Below, piece by piece: positions 51,401 through 60,201 of a DNA stretch of 64,000 nucleotides. Each line of letters opens with the position of its first letter. The stretch's first letter is position 1. Origin of the DNA: Minicystis rosea (lineage in GTDB: Bacteria; Myxococcota_A; Polyangia; Polyangiales; Polyangiaceae); contig CP016211.1 in assembly GCA_001931535.1 (NCBI GenBank), positions 5,005,573 through 5,069,572 on the forward strand, given 5' to 3'. The translations under genes and the position numbers were made by a program. The notes under the pieces are model-generated. The model ran no database searches, was not told the origin of the DNA, and worked only from the letters and a program-made list of their open reading frames with translations.

Positions 51401-54175
51401 GTGCAGCACTGGAGAGAGGGCTACCTCGCCTGCAAGGACTCGTTGCTCGCCGGGATGCACGCCGGGCTCGAGACGGGCCAGTACATCTGGGCGTTCTACA
51501 ATGCGTCGAACAGCGTCACGAACAGCCTCCTCCGCGGCCTGCCGCTCTCCGACCTCCTCGCCGAGGCGCGGAGCTACCAGCCGATATGCGAGCTCGACGA
51601 GTGCAACGCCATCACCTGGATGATCGCCGCGATCGGACAGCTCGCGCATCAGCTCTCGAACGAGACCACGTGTCCGGCCTCGCTCAAGGGAGCGTGGGTC
51701 GACATCGACGAGGTGATCGAGGAGGCCCGCCGGATCGACAACCAGGCCTCGCGCTTCTTCGCCTACTTCTACGCCGTCGTCCTCTACGTCTTCCAGGGCG
51801 CGTTCGAGGATGCGGCGCGCACCGCGCTCTCGCTGAACATCGAGATCCCGGCCGTCGAGGCCTGGCATGGCACCCCTGCGTTTCATGGCTATGCCGGCGT
51901 CGCGCTCACGCAGGCGGCGGACGTGGTCTCGCCGGGCGAGCGCGCGCTCTTCCTCGCCCGCGCGGAGATGTTCGCCGAGAAGCTCTCGCGCTGGGCGGAG
52001 CTCTGCCCGGAGAACCTTTCGCACCGCCGCGCCCTGCTCCGCGCCGAGCTCGAGCGCGTCCGCGGCGACACGCTCGCCGCGTGGCATCACTACGACGAGG
52101 CCATCGCCCTCGCGCAGCGCGGCGGCTACCTCCACGACGAGGCGCTCGCCAACGAGCTCGCCGGCCGCTGCTTCTGCGCGCTCGGCAAGACCACCATCGC
52201 CCGCGCCTACCTCACCGAGGCGCACAGGGCCTACGGCCGGTGGGGCGCGACGGAGGCCATGCGGCGCCTCGAGCGCGCGTACCCCGATCTCGTTCCGAGC
52301 GAGATCCTCCGCGGCGCGAAGGGCCTCGGGGCCGCCGCGTCCGCCGGTGCCGCGCTCGACATGAGCTCGGTGCTCAAGGCGTCCCAGGCCATCTCGGGCG
52401 AGATCGTCCTCGACCGCCTGCTCGACGCGCTCATGCGCATCCTGGTCGAGAACGCGGGCGCGCGGCGCGGCGTCCTCCTGCTCCTGCATGACGGACGGCT
52501 CGTCGTCGAGGCCGAGCACCGCGTCGGCGAGGCGGCCGTGCACATGCTCGGCGCGACGCCCCTCGAGGACCGCTCCGACGTGCCGAGCAGCGTCATCACG
52601 TACGTGGCGCGGACGCGCGAGACCGTCCTGCTCGACGATCGCACGACGGACGGGCCGTTCGGGCGCGATCGCTGCTTCGCCCACGCCGCGCCGCGCTCCT
52701 CGCTCGCCGCGCCCATCGTCCACAAGGGCCACCTGGCCGGCGTCATCTACCTCGAGAACGACCTCACCCGCTCCGCCTTCACACCCGACCACGTGGAAAT
52801 CATCCGCCTGCTCTCCGCCCAGGCGGCCGTCTCCATCGAGAACGCGCTGCTCCTCGCCAAGGAGCAGGCGGCGCGCGCGGCCGCCGAGGACGCGGAGCGC
52901 CGGGCCGCGTTCCTCGCCAAGGCCGGCGTGCTGCTGTCGGAGTCACTCGATTACGAAGAGACCTTCGCCCGACTTGGCCGCCTCTGCGTGCAACAGCTGG
53001 CTGACTGGTGCGCGATCGACGTCGTGGAGGGGCGGGAGATCCGGCGCCTCGCCGTGGCGCACCGAGACCCCGTGAAAGAGCGCTTGCTCCGGCAGGTCCA
53101 GGAGCGATATCCGCCCCGCTGGGATTCACCCCACCCCGCGGCCAAGGTCCTCCGCACCGGCGAGCCTGTCCTCACGCCCGAGCTGACCGACGAGGGCCTG
53201 CGAACGCTCTGCCACGATGACGAGCACTACCGGCTCGCCCGCGCGGTGGGCACGCGGACGGGGCTGTCGGTGCCGCTCATCGCACGCGGGCAGACGCTCG
53301 GGGTGCTCAACCTCGCCTCGGATGTGCCGGGGCGCCCCTTCGGGCGCGCCGATCTGGACCTGGCCGAGGAGGTGGCCCGCCGCGCCGCGATCGCCATCGA
53401 CAACGCTCGGCTCTACCGCGCCTCCCAGGAAGCCGTGCGGGCACGGAGCGAGTTTCTCACCGTCGCTTCCCACGAGCTCAATACGCCGGTGACGTCGCTC
53501 ATGCTCACGCTCCAGTCGTTGCGCCGTGCGCGGCCGTCTGGGCGGCCCGCCGATTTGCAGGTGATGGACCAGCGGCTCGAGCTCGCCTCGCGGCAGGCGA
53601 CGCGGCTCGCCAGGCTCATCAACGATCTCCTCGACGTCTCGCGCATCGAGGCGGGCCCGCTGCCGCTCGATCGCACCGACGTCGACCTCGGCGCGCTCGT
53701 ACGCGAGGTGGCCTCTCGCTTCGAGGCCGACCTCGCGCAATCACGCTGCTCGGTCTCGATCCGCACCGGCGCGCCGGTGGTGGGGAGATGGGATCCATCC
53801 CGCATCGACCGGGTCGTCACCAACTTGCTGTCCAATGCGATCAAGTTCGGGAAAAATCGGCCGATCGAAGTGTTCGTCGGCGCCGATCGGGGCGTGGCCC
53901 GACTCGCGGTCCGGGATCACGGCATCGGCATCGCCCCGGAGCAGTGCGATCGGATCTTTGGCAGGTTCGAGCGCGCCGTATCGGATCGGCACTACGGCGG
54001 ACTGGGTCTCGGGCTCTACATCAGCCGGCGGCTCGTGGAAGACCACGGCGGCTCGATTCGATGCGACAGCCAGCCAGGGGCTGGAGCCACGTTCACCGTC
54101 GAGCTTCCCTGCGCGGGGCCCCACACCATGTTCCCTCCCGAAGAATCCCTGCCTGGACGTCCGGTGGGCGGATAG
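48479..54175 (+). CDS. Trifunctional Ser/Thr kinase-like / AAA ATPase / sensor histidine kinase
   Basis: An 1,898-residue cytoplasmic signalling protein. Residues 1-270 are a protein-kinase domain (Lys36 in VLLKVLRAE; HRDLRPHNVL 129-138), but the metal-binding DFG is SFG (149-151), so catalysis is doubtful. A P-loop ATPase follows (SGYSGIGKSS near 330), then a long TPR-like helical region (about 600-1270), GAF domains (about 1290-1460 and 1490-1640) and a histidine kinase (H-box VASHELNTPVTS near 1665; DRVVTNLLSNAIKF; DHGIGIAPEQ; GLGLGLYISRRL). There is no receiver domain and no partner regulator adjacent. This architecture is common in myxobacteria and cyanobacteria. Confidence 0.93.
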   Translation: MIVEAGYELLEKLEETADFKLVRACREGDVVPVLLKVLRAEGANRAEVARFKHQYERIARLTSPHLVAVHRVEELAGALIVVLEDFPGRDLAQILAARPSRRMPLGEALDLATSLAEGLAAVHAAGLIHRDLRPHNVLVGACGAVKITSFGADAEITRAHERLYAPAVLAEVLPYVSPEQTGRMNRGVDYRTDLYALGVILYQMLTGQRPFEAQDPMELIHAHLALAPAPPSRVDPTIPEAVSAVVLKLLAKNAEDRYQSAEGLLADLERCREGPRAAGTIAPFIAGQRDRQDLFRIPQKLYGRAHDIEALTSAFERALEGSREVVLVSGYSGIGKSSLVHEILKPLARQKGYFTSGKYDQYSRGAPYSAVIQAFDGLVRQMLTESEARILRWRSAILEALGPNGQVVCDVIPSLSHVIGPQLPVPALDPLEAQNRLNRCFLQFVSAFARHAHPLVLFLDDLQRIDPASLGLLRALLADDSLEALFFCGAYRDNEVSPAHPFVRAIEELERAGVIVRDIVLTPLARPHLLEMLSDSLKRDDCGPFADAVQRKTGGNPFFVKEFVRSLRDHGVLTHAAGSGWRWDLARIDALAYTDNVVDLMVRTIARLPATTQAALKLAAAIGNQFELDVLATVSECSLEEAYGRLDPAVSEGLVGTGRSGYRFAHDKVQEGAYAMIPGADRPAFHLRIGQLLAGKLDLSEGQNLFDVVGHLNSAGDLVSAPAERLRLARMSFEAACRAEDAAAFGAALRYLKLGLLRLPEDAWTSQYPLRLRYAMKTALMLSLSGLHDEALALLSDCLTRATSRLDRTEVLRLKMNVQVLKNDLPAALAEGLAALRPFGIDLPAFPDEAMVDAQIRATMDLVWEKTLEALPDLPPLEDPEILAMRDVLQELYVPCYFLATNNLGITVAKILENTLRHGLSRHAIFGCINFGMGLCARDDIALGYRFGRAAIDLWERSPDKKSEAMLRNMWGGFVQHWREGYLACKDSLLAGMHAGLETGQYIWAFYNASNSVTNSLLRGLPLSDLLAEARSYQPICELDECNAITWMIAAIGQLAHQLSNETTCPASLKGAWVDIDEVIEEARRIDNQASRFFAYFYAVVLYVFQGAFEDAARTALSLNIEIPAVEAWHGTPAFHGYAGVALTQAADVVSPGERALFLARAEMFAEKLSRWAELCPENLSHRRALLRAELERVRGDTLAAWHHYDEAIALAQRGGYLHDEALANELAGRCFCALGKTTIARAYLTEAHRAYGRWGATEAMRRLERAYPDLVPSEILRGAKGLGAAASAGAALDMSSVLKASQAISGEIVLDRLLDALMRILVENAGARRGVLLLLHDGRLVVEAEHRVGEAAVHMLGATPLEDRSDVPSSVITYVARTRETVLLDDRTTDGPFGRDRCFAHAAPRSSLAAPIVHKGHLAGVIYLENDLTRSAFTPDHVEIIRLLSAQAAVSIENALLLAKEQAARAAAEDAERRAAFLAKAGVLLSESLDYEETFARLGRLCVQQLADWCAIDVVEGREIRRLAVAHRDPVKERLLRQVQERYPPRWDSPHPAAKVLRTGEPVLTPELTDEGLRTLCHDDEHYRLARAVGTRTGLSVPLIARGQTLGVLNLASDVPGRPFGRADLDLAEEVARRAAIAIDNARLYRASQEAVRARSEFLTVASHELNTPVTSLMLTLQSLRRARPSGRPADLQVMDQRLELASRQATRLARLINDLLDVSRIEAGPLPLDRTDVDLGALVREVASRFEADLAQSRCSVSIRTGAPVVGRWDPSRIDRVVTNLLSNAIKFGKNRPIEVFVGADRGVARLAVRDHGIGIAPEQCDRIFGRFERAVSDRHYGGLGLGLYISRRLVEDHGGSIRCDSQPGAGATFTVELPCAGPHTMFPPEESLPGRPVGG

Positions 54176-54282
54176 CTCGCTCGAGAGCGCCGAACGAGCG
54201 GGACCGATCCGTCGTCGCGTTCGAGTGACGAGATTTGGGGTGGCGCGCTCTTCACCGGAATCACGCGCTTCTCGAGCCCCAT

Positions 54283-54505
54283 CTACCCCCTGAGTAGGCG
54301 GAGCAGGAGCGGCCAACCAACCCCGCCGTCGAGCTGCCGGCCTCGATCCCAACAGCGCGCATGGGTCGCGACGATCTCGGTGCCTTCGGCGATGCGCGCC
54401 TGCTCGAGGTCGGCGAGGACAACGAGCGTGCGGCGCGTCCGGTCGTGAGGGAATATCGCGGGGGCATCGGCAGGACGCGGCGTGGGCAGGACATGGGTAA
54501 CACCT
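54283..54505 (-). pseudogene. IS21-family IstA transposase C-terminal remnant
   Basis: A minus-strand frame reads FPHDRTRRTLVVLADLEQAR then IAEGTEIVATHARCWDRGRQ and a short tail to the stop near 54283. This recalls the C-terminal beta-barrel end of IS21 transposases (VATHxRSxDRGRQxED). No upstream catalytic core or IstB is present. It lies between the large kinase gene and an AraC gene. Confidence 0.5.
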
Positions 54506-54583
54506 CGGTAGTGGTTGGAGGGTGATACGGGGATCTTGCCGGCGGTGCCGATCGGGCCGCAGGATCCCCGCCTTTCCGACCGC

Positions 54584-55558
54584 ATGAGCACCGCCGCCTC
54601 GTTCCTCCGCGCCATCCTGACTTGTGCCGCCCGCGGCGGGGCCGATGCGGGCGCGCTCCTCCGCGTGGGGGATCTCGATCAGCAGGCCATCGCGGATCGC
54701 GATGCGCGGGTTCCCACCGCGGCGCTGCTCCGGATCCTCGCGGCTGCCGTGGAGCGCACCGGGAATCCGGCGCTCGGGGCCGAGGTGGCGGGCGCCATCG
54801 ATGGGGCCACCTTCGGGTTGGTCGGATTCGTCGTGGCGAGCTGCGCCACGCTCCGCGAAGCGCTCGAGCGGTTCATCCGGTACTCGCGCCTGCTCTGCGA
54901 CGAGCTGCGGGTCGAGGTCGTCCACCGCGCGGACGAGGTCGCCATCGTCTATGGGCTGGACGCGGAGCCGCGCGTCCCGGCGTTCTTCGAGTTGGCGCAG
55001 GGACACCTCGTCCTCACGGCGAGGCGGGGGACGAAGCGCGTGTTTCGCCCGCGACGGGTCGTCTTTCGCCATCGCGGCGGGCCGCGCGAGATCGCCGAGA
55101 TCATCGGGGCGCCGGTGGCGTTCGGGGGCGAGGAGGACGCGGTGATCTGTGACCCGGGTGCACTCGATCTGCCGCTCCGCGGGGCGAATCCCGTGCTCCT
55201 CGGGTACCTGGAGTCGCATGCCGCCATGGTGCTCGACCGGCTTCCGCCGGAGGACGATCTCCTCGGCCGCGCGCGCCACGCGGTGAGCGGCCTGCTGCCC
55301 GACGGCGAGCCGTCGCTCGGCGCGGTCGCGGGGCGCCTCGGGTTGGGTGGGCGCACGTTGCAGCGGCGGCTCCGCGAGCTGGGCCTCACGTATCGGGCGC
55401 TCGTCGACGACGTCCGCCGCGAGCACGCGGAGGTCCTGCTCGCGCGCCCGGACGTGCCGATCGCGGAGGTGGCGTTCTCCCTCGGCTTCTCCGACCCGAG
55501 CGCCTTCCACCACGCCTTCCGCCGCTGGACCGGCCGGAGCCCGCGCGGCGGGGCCTGA
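54584..55558 (+). CDS. AraC-family regulator (Arabinose_bd-type)
   Basis: A 324-residue regulator of the OruR/ArgR-like group: N-terminal ligand domain (ALLRVGDLDQQAIADRDARV; GATFGLVGFVVASCATLREA) and C-terminal HTH_18 (LGAVAGRLGLGGRTLQRRLR; IAEVAFSLGFSDPSAFHHAF). ATG 54584 is preferred over an upstream TTG. It is followed by three phased palindromes and a lipoprotein gene that it may control. Confidence 0.9.
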   Translation: MSTAASFLRAILTCAARGGADAGALLRVGDLDQQAIADRDARVPTAALLRILAAAVERTGNPALGAEVAGAIDGATFGLVGFVVASCATLREALERFIRYSRLLCDELRVEVVHRADEVAIVYGLDAEPRVPAFFELAQGHLVLTARRGTKRVFRPRRVVFRHRGGPREIAEIIGAPVAFGGEEDAVICDPGALDLPLRGANPVLLGYLESHAAMVLDRLPPEDDLLGRARHAVSGLLPDGEPSLGAVAGRLGLGGRTLQRRLRELGLTYRALVDDVRREHAEVLLARPDVPIAEVAFSLGFSDPSAFHHAFRRWTGRSPRGGA

Positions 55559-55583
55559 CGCCATGGCGCACGCGCCGGATGCC

Positions 55584-55638
55584 GTCGCGCCGGCGCAGTG
55601 GTTGTCGCACCGGCGCAGTCGTTTGTCGCGCCGGCGCA
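55584..55638. promoter_or_regulatory. Three phased GCGCCGGCGC-type sites upstream of a lipoprotein gene
   Basis: GTCGCGCCGGCGCA occurs at 55584-55597, with near-identical copies at 55604-55617 (one change) and 55625-55638. Spacing is 20 and 21 bp, two helical turns, and the core GCGCCGGCGC is a 10-bp palindrome. The array lies 52 bp before the start of the next gene, a good place for an operator. Confidence 0.5.
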
Positions 55639-55689
55639 TGGCTACGCGCACGCCCCTCCCTTATTCGTGCCGCCCATCCAGGAGGCACC

Positions 55690-56805
55690 ATGTCGCGCAC
55701 CGTTTCTCGTCGTCTCGATCTCGCCCTTTCCCTCCTCGTGCCCGCATGGATCGCCGGCTGCGGCGGCGGATCCGCGATCACGCCCGACCCCGACGCCGGG
55801 CTCACCACGAGCAGCAGCGCGTCCGGCAGCGGCGGAGCGGGCGGCATGGGCGGTGCCGGCGGCGGCGCGAGCAGCAGCAGCAGCAGCGCGACCAGCTCGA
55901 GCGGGACGGGCGGCGGCGGCGGTGCCGCGCCGCTGGTGTGGAAGGACAGCTATGCGTTGCAGGCCCAGTTCCCCGAGGGCGGCACCTACGATCCCGCGAC
56001 GCACGCGTTTTACGTGGGCAGCCTGGGCGATGGATCGGTCCACCGCGTCGACGCCGCGACGGGCGTCGAGAGCGTGATCTTCACCGAGACCGCGCCCGGC
56101 AAGTGGTGGACGCTCGGGATGGATGTTGACGTGGTGCGGCGGCGGCTCTGGGTGTGCGCGATGGATGATCGATCGCCCGACCCGCGCGCCGGGTATGTCT
56201 GGGTCTTCGATCTCGAGACGGGGAAGCGGATCAAGAACCACGCACTGGGAGACGCCGCCGCGGACGCCACCTGCACCGATGTGGCCCTGACCCAGGATGG
56301 CCGCGGCTACGTCGGCGACCGGGAGGCGGGCAACGTCTATCGCGTCGACATCGACGCGGGTGCTTCGCTGTTCGTCACGGATCCGGGGCTCACCGCGGCG
56401 TTCGTCGGGCAGAACTCCATGGTGGTGCTGCCCGACCAATCGGCGCTGCTCAGCCTGCTCTACGGGTTGCCTCATCTGGTGCGCGTGGACCTCGCCACCA
56501 AGGCGGTGAAGGAGGTCGACATCGACGGCACCTTCTCCGACCTCTCGCTCCTGGCCGGGGCCGACGGCATCACGCTCGCGGGCGGCAGCGCGTACGTGGC
56601 CTTCACCAGCAAGCTGATCAAGGTGACGCCGACGTTGGGAGACTGGTCGCAGGCGACCTCGGTCGCCGTCGACGTGCCCAGCGGAATGACCGACGTGGTG
56701 AGCACGCCCAACGGGATCTACCTGCTCAACGGGCAGTCGGTACGCTTCGCGCTCGGGACGACGCCGGACCCGTTCGCGCTGGTGCGGTTCGCCGGATCGC
56801 TCTGA
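55690..56805 (+). CDS. Beta-propeller lipoprotein
   Basis: This 371-residue protein starts at ATG 55690 after AGGAGG. It has lipobox AWIAGC, a Ser/Gly-rich linker (about 40-80) and then a six-bladed propeller-like domain of SMP-30/NHL character (GGTYDPATHAFYVGSLGDGS with VHRVDA; TCTDVALTQDGRGYVGDREA; GLPHLVRVDLATK). Such proteins may be lactonases or simply binding platforms; no metal ligands can be assigned with confidence. Confidence 0.85.
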   Translation: MSRTVSRRLDLALSLLVPAWIAGCGGGSAITPDPDAGLTTSSSASGSGGAGGMGGAGGGASSSSSSATSSSGTGGGGGAAPLVWKDSYALQAQFPEGGTYDPATHAFYVGSLGDGSVHRVDAATGVESVIFTETAPGKWWTLGMDVDVVRRRLWVCAMDDRSPDPRAGYVWVFDLETGKRIKNHALGDAAADATCTDVALTQDGRGYVGDREAGNVYRVDIDAGASLFVTDPGLTAAFVGQNSMVVLPDQSALLSLLYGLPHLVRVDLATKAVKEVDIDGTFSDLSLLAGADGITLAGGSAYVAFTSKLIKVTPTLGDWSQATSVAVDVPSGMTDVVSTPNGIYLLNGQSVRFALGTTPDPFALVRFAGSL

Positions 56806-56972
56806 TTCACGCGGGCGGCCACGCGCGAACGCGCTCGCTGGCCCGCCGCGCCGTCAGGGTGATTGTGCCTCGTGCTGCCGTGTGTCGACGGAGGGCACGA
56901 GTCACATGGGCAGAGGCAGGTCGCATGGTTCCGAGCTTGGGCGGAGCAATGCAGCCGTCGCAACATCGTTGT

Positions 56973-57105
56973 CGGGAGGCGTCGAGCGGGCGTCACTTTT
57001 GGGCGCCTGGTTACCACCGCTGAAACGGCCGCCAGCACGTGTGGACGGGGTGGGAGAGCCGTTACGGTCGCTGGGAGTACCTCCCCGACCGCTCGACCAT
57101 TTAGC
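56973..57105 (+). pseudogene. Second YXWGXW-type lipoprotein gene, decayed
   Basis: The plus-strand frame reads REASSGRHFWAPGYHR, then TGA where the intact relative has TGG, then NGRQHVWTGWESRYGRWEYL and PDRSTI before TAG. It parallels the gene at 4921-5333 (RHFWAPGYYRWNGRQHLWV...RWEYIPGRW) but lacks about 20 residues in the middle and has a nonsense codon in a conserved Trp. No N-terminal signal part is visible. Confidence 0.7.
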
Positions 57106-57420
57106 TCTTCCAGACAAGTCACACGATGACTCGAACGGGCAAACACCATATCTGCCATTGGGGCCGATGAACGCCTGTGGCCGAGACTGAACCATTGCCC
57201 CTCGAGCAACCACGCTTATCGCCACAAGCGAGCTCCTATTCACCCTCTCACCCAATCTGAACCTGATCGAGCTTAGCTTCGAAGCTGAAGCAGTGGACCT
57301 CTCCGGTTTGCGTCGAATCCGGGAAAGAGCTCGGCGCCCATCATCGTGTCCTGGCACCTGACGCGGAGACGTCGGTGACCGGCAGGGATCGCGCGGCGCG
57401 TCCCGAAGACGAGGCGCGGC
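57106..57420. other. Intergenic stretch, no gene supported
   Basis: Nothing recognisable. Base composition is more AT-rich than average around 57140-57260, consistent with old, unselected DNA. Confidence 0.35.
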
Positions 57421-57888
57421 TCAGCGCCCCCGCGTCGCGGGGAGCGCGAGGGACAGGAACCTCTCGCCGTCGCGCATCATCAGCCCTTGTTCGCAGAAGT
57501 CGTCGAGAACGCGTGCGGCCGCCGCCATCGAGACGGCTGCATCCGCGCGCCCGAGCGCCCCCTCCGCAGAGATCGGGTGGTCCGCGGCGGCCTTGTAGAG
57601 CGCCGCCGACGGCGACCCAACCTCGCCCGTGACGCTCCCGAGCTGAATGATGATGTCGTCCGCGAAGTCGTCGACGAAACGCGCGTCGCGGTGGGGCGCC
57701 TCTTCCCGGAATGCCTCTTTGGAAAAGAGCCAGTCCCCCACCAGGCGGCGGCGCATCTGGGACAGGTCGTCGTAGAGCGGATGCCCGACGCGATAGGCGA
57801 GCTCGAGCGCCAGGTGGAACGTTTTCGTGGGAAAGCTGTCGACGCCGAGCCCCTCATGCCTCCGGAGGTGCAGTTTGAGGACGTGCAC
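57421..57888 (-). pseudogene. C-terminal remnant of a radical SAM (RiPP-type) protein
   Basis: About 140 residues are protein-like: FHLALELAYRVGHPLYDDLS, then DFADDIIIQLGSVTGEVG, then VLDDFCEQGLMMRDGERFLS LALPA. The end recalls the C-terminus of RiPP-maturation radical SAM enzymes, where LMxRxGxRFLSLALP follows a winged-helix-like tail. The catalytic barrel and CxxxCxxC are absent. The 5' end fuses to the dispersed repeat. The family call is tentative. Confidence 0.4.
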
Positions 57889-58045
57889 GCGCGCGGCGCC
57901 GCCCTCCGCAACGCCCTCTGCGCCGCAAGACGAGCTGGACCGCCTGGCCTCGCATCTCCGCCAAGAGGTGCTTCATGCCTCGTGAGCCTCGAGAACGCGC
58001 CATCGCTGCCAAGCTCACCGCGCTACCCCTCGGACCGCTGGGAGC
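57841..58045. repeat. Dispersed repeat, copy 2
   Basis: Matches 42512-42700 in order and orientation (GAGGTGCAGTTTGAGGACGT ... CGGCGCCGCCCTCCGCAACG ... GCCAAGAGGTG ... GCCAAGCTCACCGCGCTACC). This copy has one extra C after CAACG and about 20 extra bases near 57970-57985. It overlaps the 5' side of the radical SAM remnant. The remaining 58046-58327 holds no gene. Confidence 0.65.
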
Positions 58046-58327
58046 TCTTCCCAAGTCCGCTGCGCACAGGGCCCACAGCGCGACGGTCCGTCGACTCGGG
58101 TCGAATCGGGGGAAGCTCATGATGCCTTCCCGCCCAATCGCTGAACGAAGGTCACCGAGCCGGTTTCGCACTCGGCAAGTGCCGACTTCGCGGCATGCGT
58201 TTGAAACGGTGTAATTTCTTCGACGAGGATGTGATTTTGCGCGGTGAGTGCGTCGGGTCTCCTTCGTTCGAAGCTGCGTGGAATACGCATCGGCGATGCG
58301 AGCCGATGCGAGTAGGATGGTGGGTAT

Positions 58328-59881
58328 ATGACAACCAGCAAACCTCTCATCGGCCTCCTCACACTGGTCCTCGCCGCTTGCGACGGCAGTGCAACCGAGA
58401 ACCCGACCGGCAGTGGCGGCGCTGCGGGTGGCGGCACCGGCGGTGGCGGCGCTGCAGGTGGCGGCAACGTCGGTGGCGGCGCCGCAGGTGGCGGCAACGT
58501 CGGTGGCGGCGCTACAGGCGGCAGCGCTGCGGGCGGCGGCGGTGGAACACCCGTCGATCCCGTCACCCACCTGCCGACCTGCGACATCGTACCGGGCGGC
58601 TGCGACGAGGTCTTCACCGGCGACGGCTCGTACATCCCGATCCTCGATCGGACCGCCCCCGGAAAGATCTTCTGCATCCCGAGCGGCAACTACAAAGGCC
58701 TGCACCTCGAGCGCGTGAAGGGCGGGCCCGGAGCGCCCCTTCTCATCAGCAACTGCGGCGGCAAGGTCGTCTTCGACTCCAGCGGATACTCCAACGGCAT
58801 CGACGGGGTCGAGGTGCAGTACGTGCGCATCTCCGGCGCCGGTGACGTCAATCACGGCTACGGGATCGAGCAGAAGAACGCCAACCTCAACGGCGTGGAC
58901 TTCGACATCGGGATCACCGATATGGAGGTCGATCACCTCGAGGTCCACGACAACGGCTACATGGGAATCGGCGTGCGCAGTTATCCGCGCTGCGACGGCA
59001 AATATCACCGAGGCAACTTCACGCAACGCAACACGTCGGTGCACGACAACCACGTCTACAACGCGTTAACCGGCGAAGGCTTCTACATCGGAACTTCGCA
59101 CTACAACGCCACGGAGCCGCGCGGCTATATCGAGAGCGACTGCCCCGAGACCGGCTACCTCGAGCCGCCCCTCGTCAACACCAAGGTCTACAACAACCTC
59201 CTCGAGGACATCGGCCGCGACGGGATCCAGGTCGGCGCCGTCATCGAAGGCATGGAGATTCGCGACAACGTCATCAAGCGCTACGCGCTCAAGCAGGACT
59301 ACGGGCAAGTGGGCGGCATCCAGATCAACCCCGGCTCGGTCGGCCAGGTGCATGACAACTGGATCGAGGCCTTCGCGGGCGACAAGGCCGGCACCGCGAT
59401 CCAGTACGCAGGTGGCGGCACCGAAGACATCGACATCCACGACAACGTAGTCATCGGCTCACCGACGCCTTTGTTGACGCTCGGCTATCTCATCGCCTCG
59501 ACGAACCGCACCATTTTCCGTCACAACACCGTCGTCAACTCGGGCGGCAAGCCGTTCTATCTCTTCTGCAACGCCCAGCTCACCGCGACGCAACCGCATC
59601 AGGTGACGATCGAGGACAACATCTTCGTCGGTTACGCCGAGATCGGTGCGTTCATCTTCAGTGACGCCTCGGGCGACTGGTACAAGATCGTGGACAGCCA
59701 CGCGGAAAGCTGCCCGATCAATGGGCACGTCTACGACAACGCCCTCGAGAAGGACCAGCATGTGACTGGCAATTTCTATTCGAAGAACGTCGCCGATGCG
59801 CAATTCGTCAACGCGGCGGCGCAGGACTATCACCTGGCTCCGGGCTCGCCCGCGACCGGAATGGGCGCGACGCTGGACTGA
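58328..59881 (+). CDS. Right-handed beta-helix lipoprotein
   Basis: This 517-residue protein has lipobox LLTLVLAAC, a Gly-rich linker (GGGNVGGGAAGGG repeats, about 28-75), then a parallel beta-helix. Successive rungs are seen as DGVEVQYVRISGAGDVNHGY, MEVDHLEVHDNGYMGIGVRS, EGMEIRDNVIKRY, QVHDNWIEAF and DIDIHDNVVIGS. The fold is common in polysaccharide lyases and surface proteins (NosD/pectate-lyase-like), but no catalytic site stands out. Cell-surface carbohydrate binding or cleavage is possible. Confidence 0.88.
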   Translation: MTTSKPLIGLLTLVLAACDGSATENPTGSGGAAGGGTGGGGAAGGGNVGGGAAGGGNVGGGATGGSAAGGGGGTPVDPVTHLPTCDIVPGGCDEVFTGDGSYIPILDRTAPGKIFCIPSGNYKGLHLERVKGGPGAPLLISNCGGKVVFDSSGYSNGIDGVEVQYVRISGAGDVNHGYGIEQKNANLNGVDFDIGITDMEVDHLEVHDNGYMGIGVRSYPRCDGKYHRGNFTQRNTSVHDNHVYNALTGEGFYIGTSHYNATEPRGYIESDCPETGYLEPPLVNTKVYNNLLEDIGRDGIQVGAVIEGMEIRDNVIKRYALKQDYGQVGGIQINPGSVGQVHDNWIEAFAGDKAGTAIQYAGGGTEDIDIHDNVVIGSPTPLLTLGYLIASTNRTIFRHNTVVNSGGKPFYLFCNAQLTATQPHQVTIEDNIFVGYAEIGAFIFSDASGDWYKIVDSHAESCPINGHVYDNALEKDQHVTGNFYSKNVADAQFVNAAAQDYHLAPGSPATGMGATLD

Positions 59882-60201
59882 TCAAGGACGGGTTCTTCGC
59901 GCCGTGCCTCGTCGATCTGCCGGCTTCCCGCGCGGGCGAAGGCGGAGCCGGCGGCGGCGCGCCCCCCCCGCGGTGAACCTCCCCCGATTCGACGGGCAGT
60001 CGCACCGTGTCGCAAGCGCGACGCCGCGGCGCCCCGCCCCCATCGCAGAGATCGCGCCTACACCGCCCCAACCGCCACCGCGCCGATGCGAGGATCGCAC
60101 CAGAGCCAATGTGCGGCCATGATGCCGTCGTCACACAGGAACCACTCGAGGCAGAATCCCACCAGAGCTGCCGCCTGCGCCGCTCCCCCGCTGGAGCTGC
60201 C
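59882..60201. other. Intergenic stretch, no gene supported
   Basis: A 320-bp gap between convergent genes. I see no strong terminator hairpin or coding signal. Confidence 0.4.
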
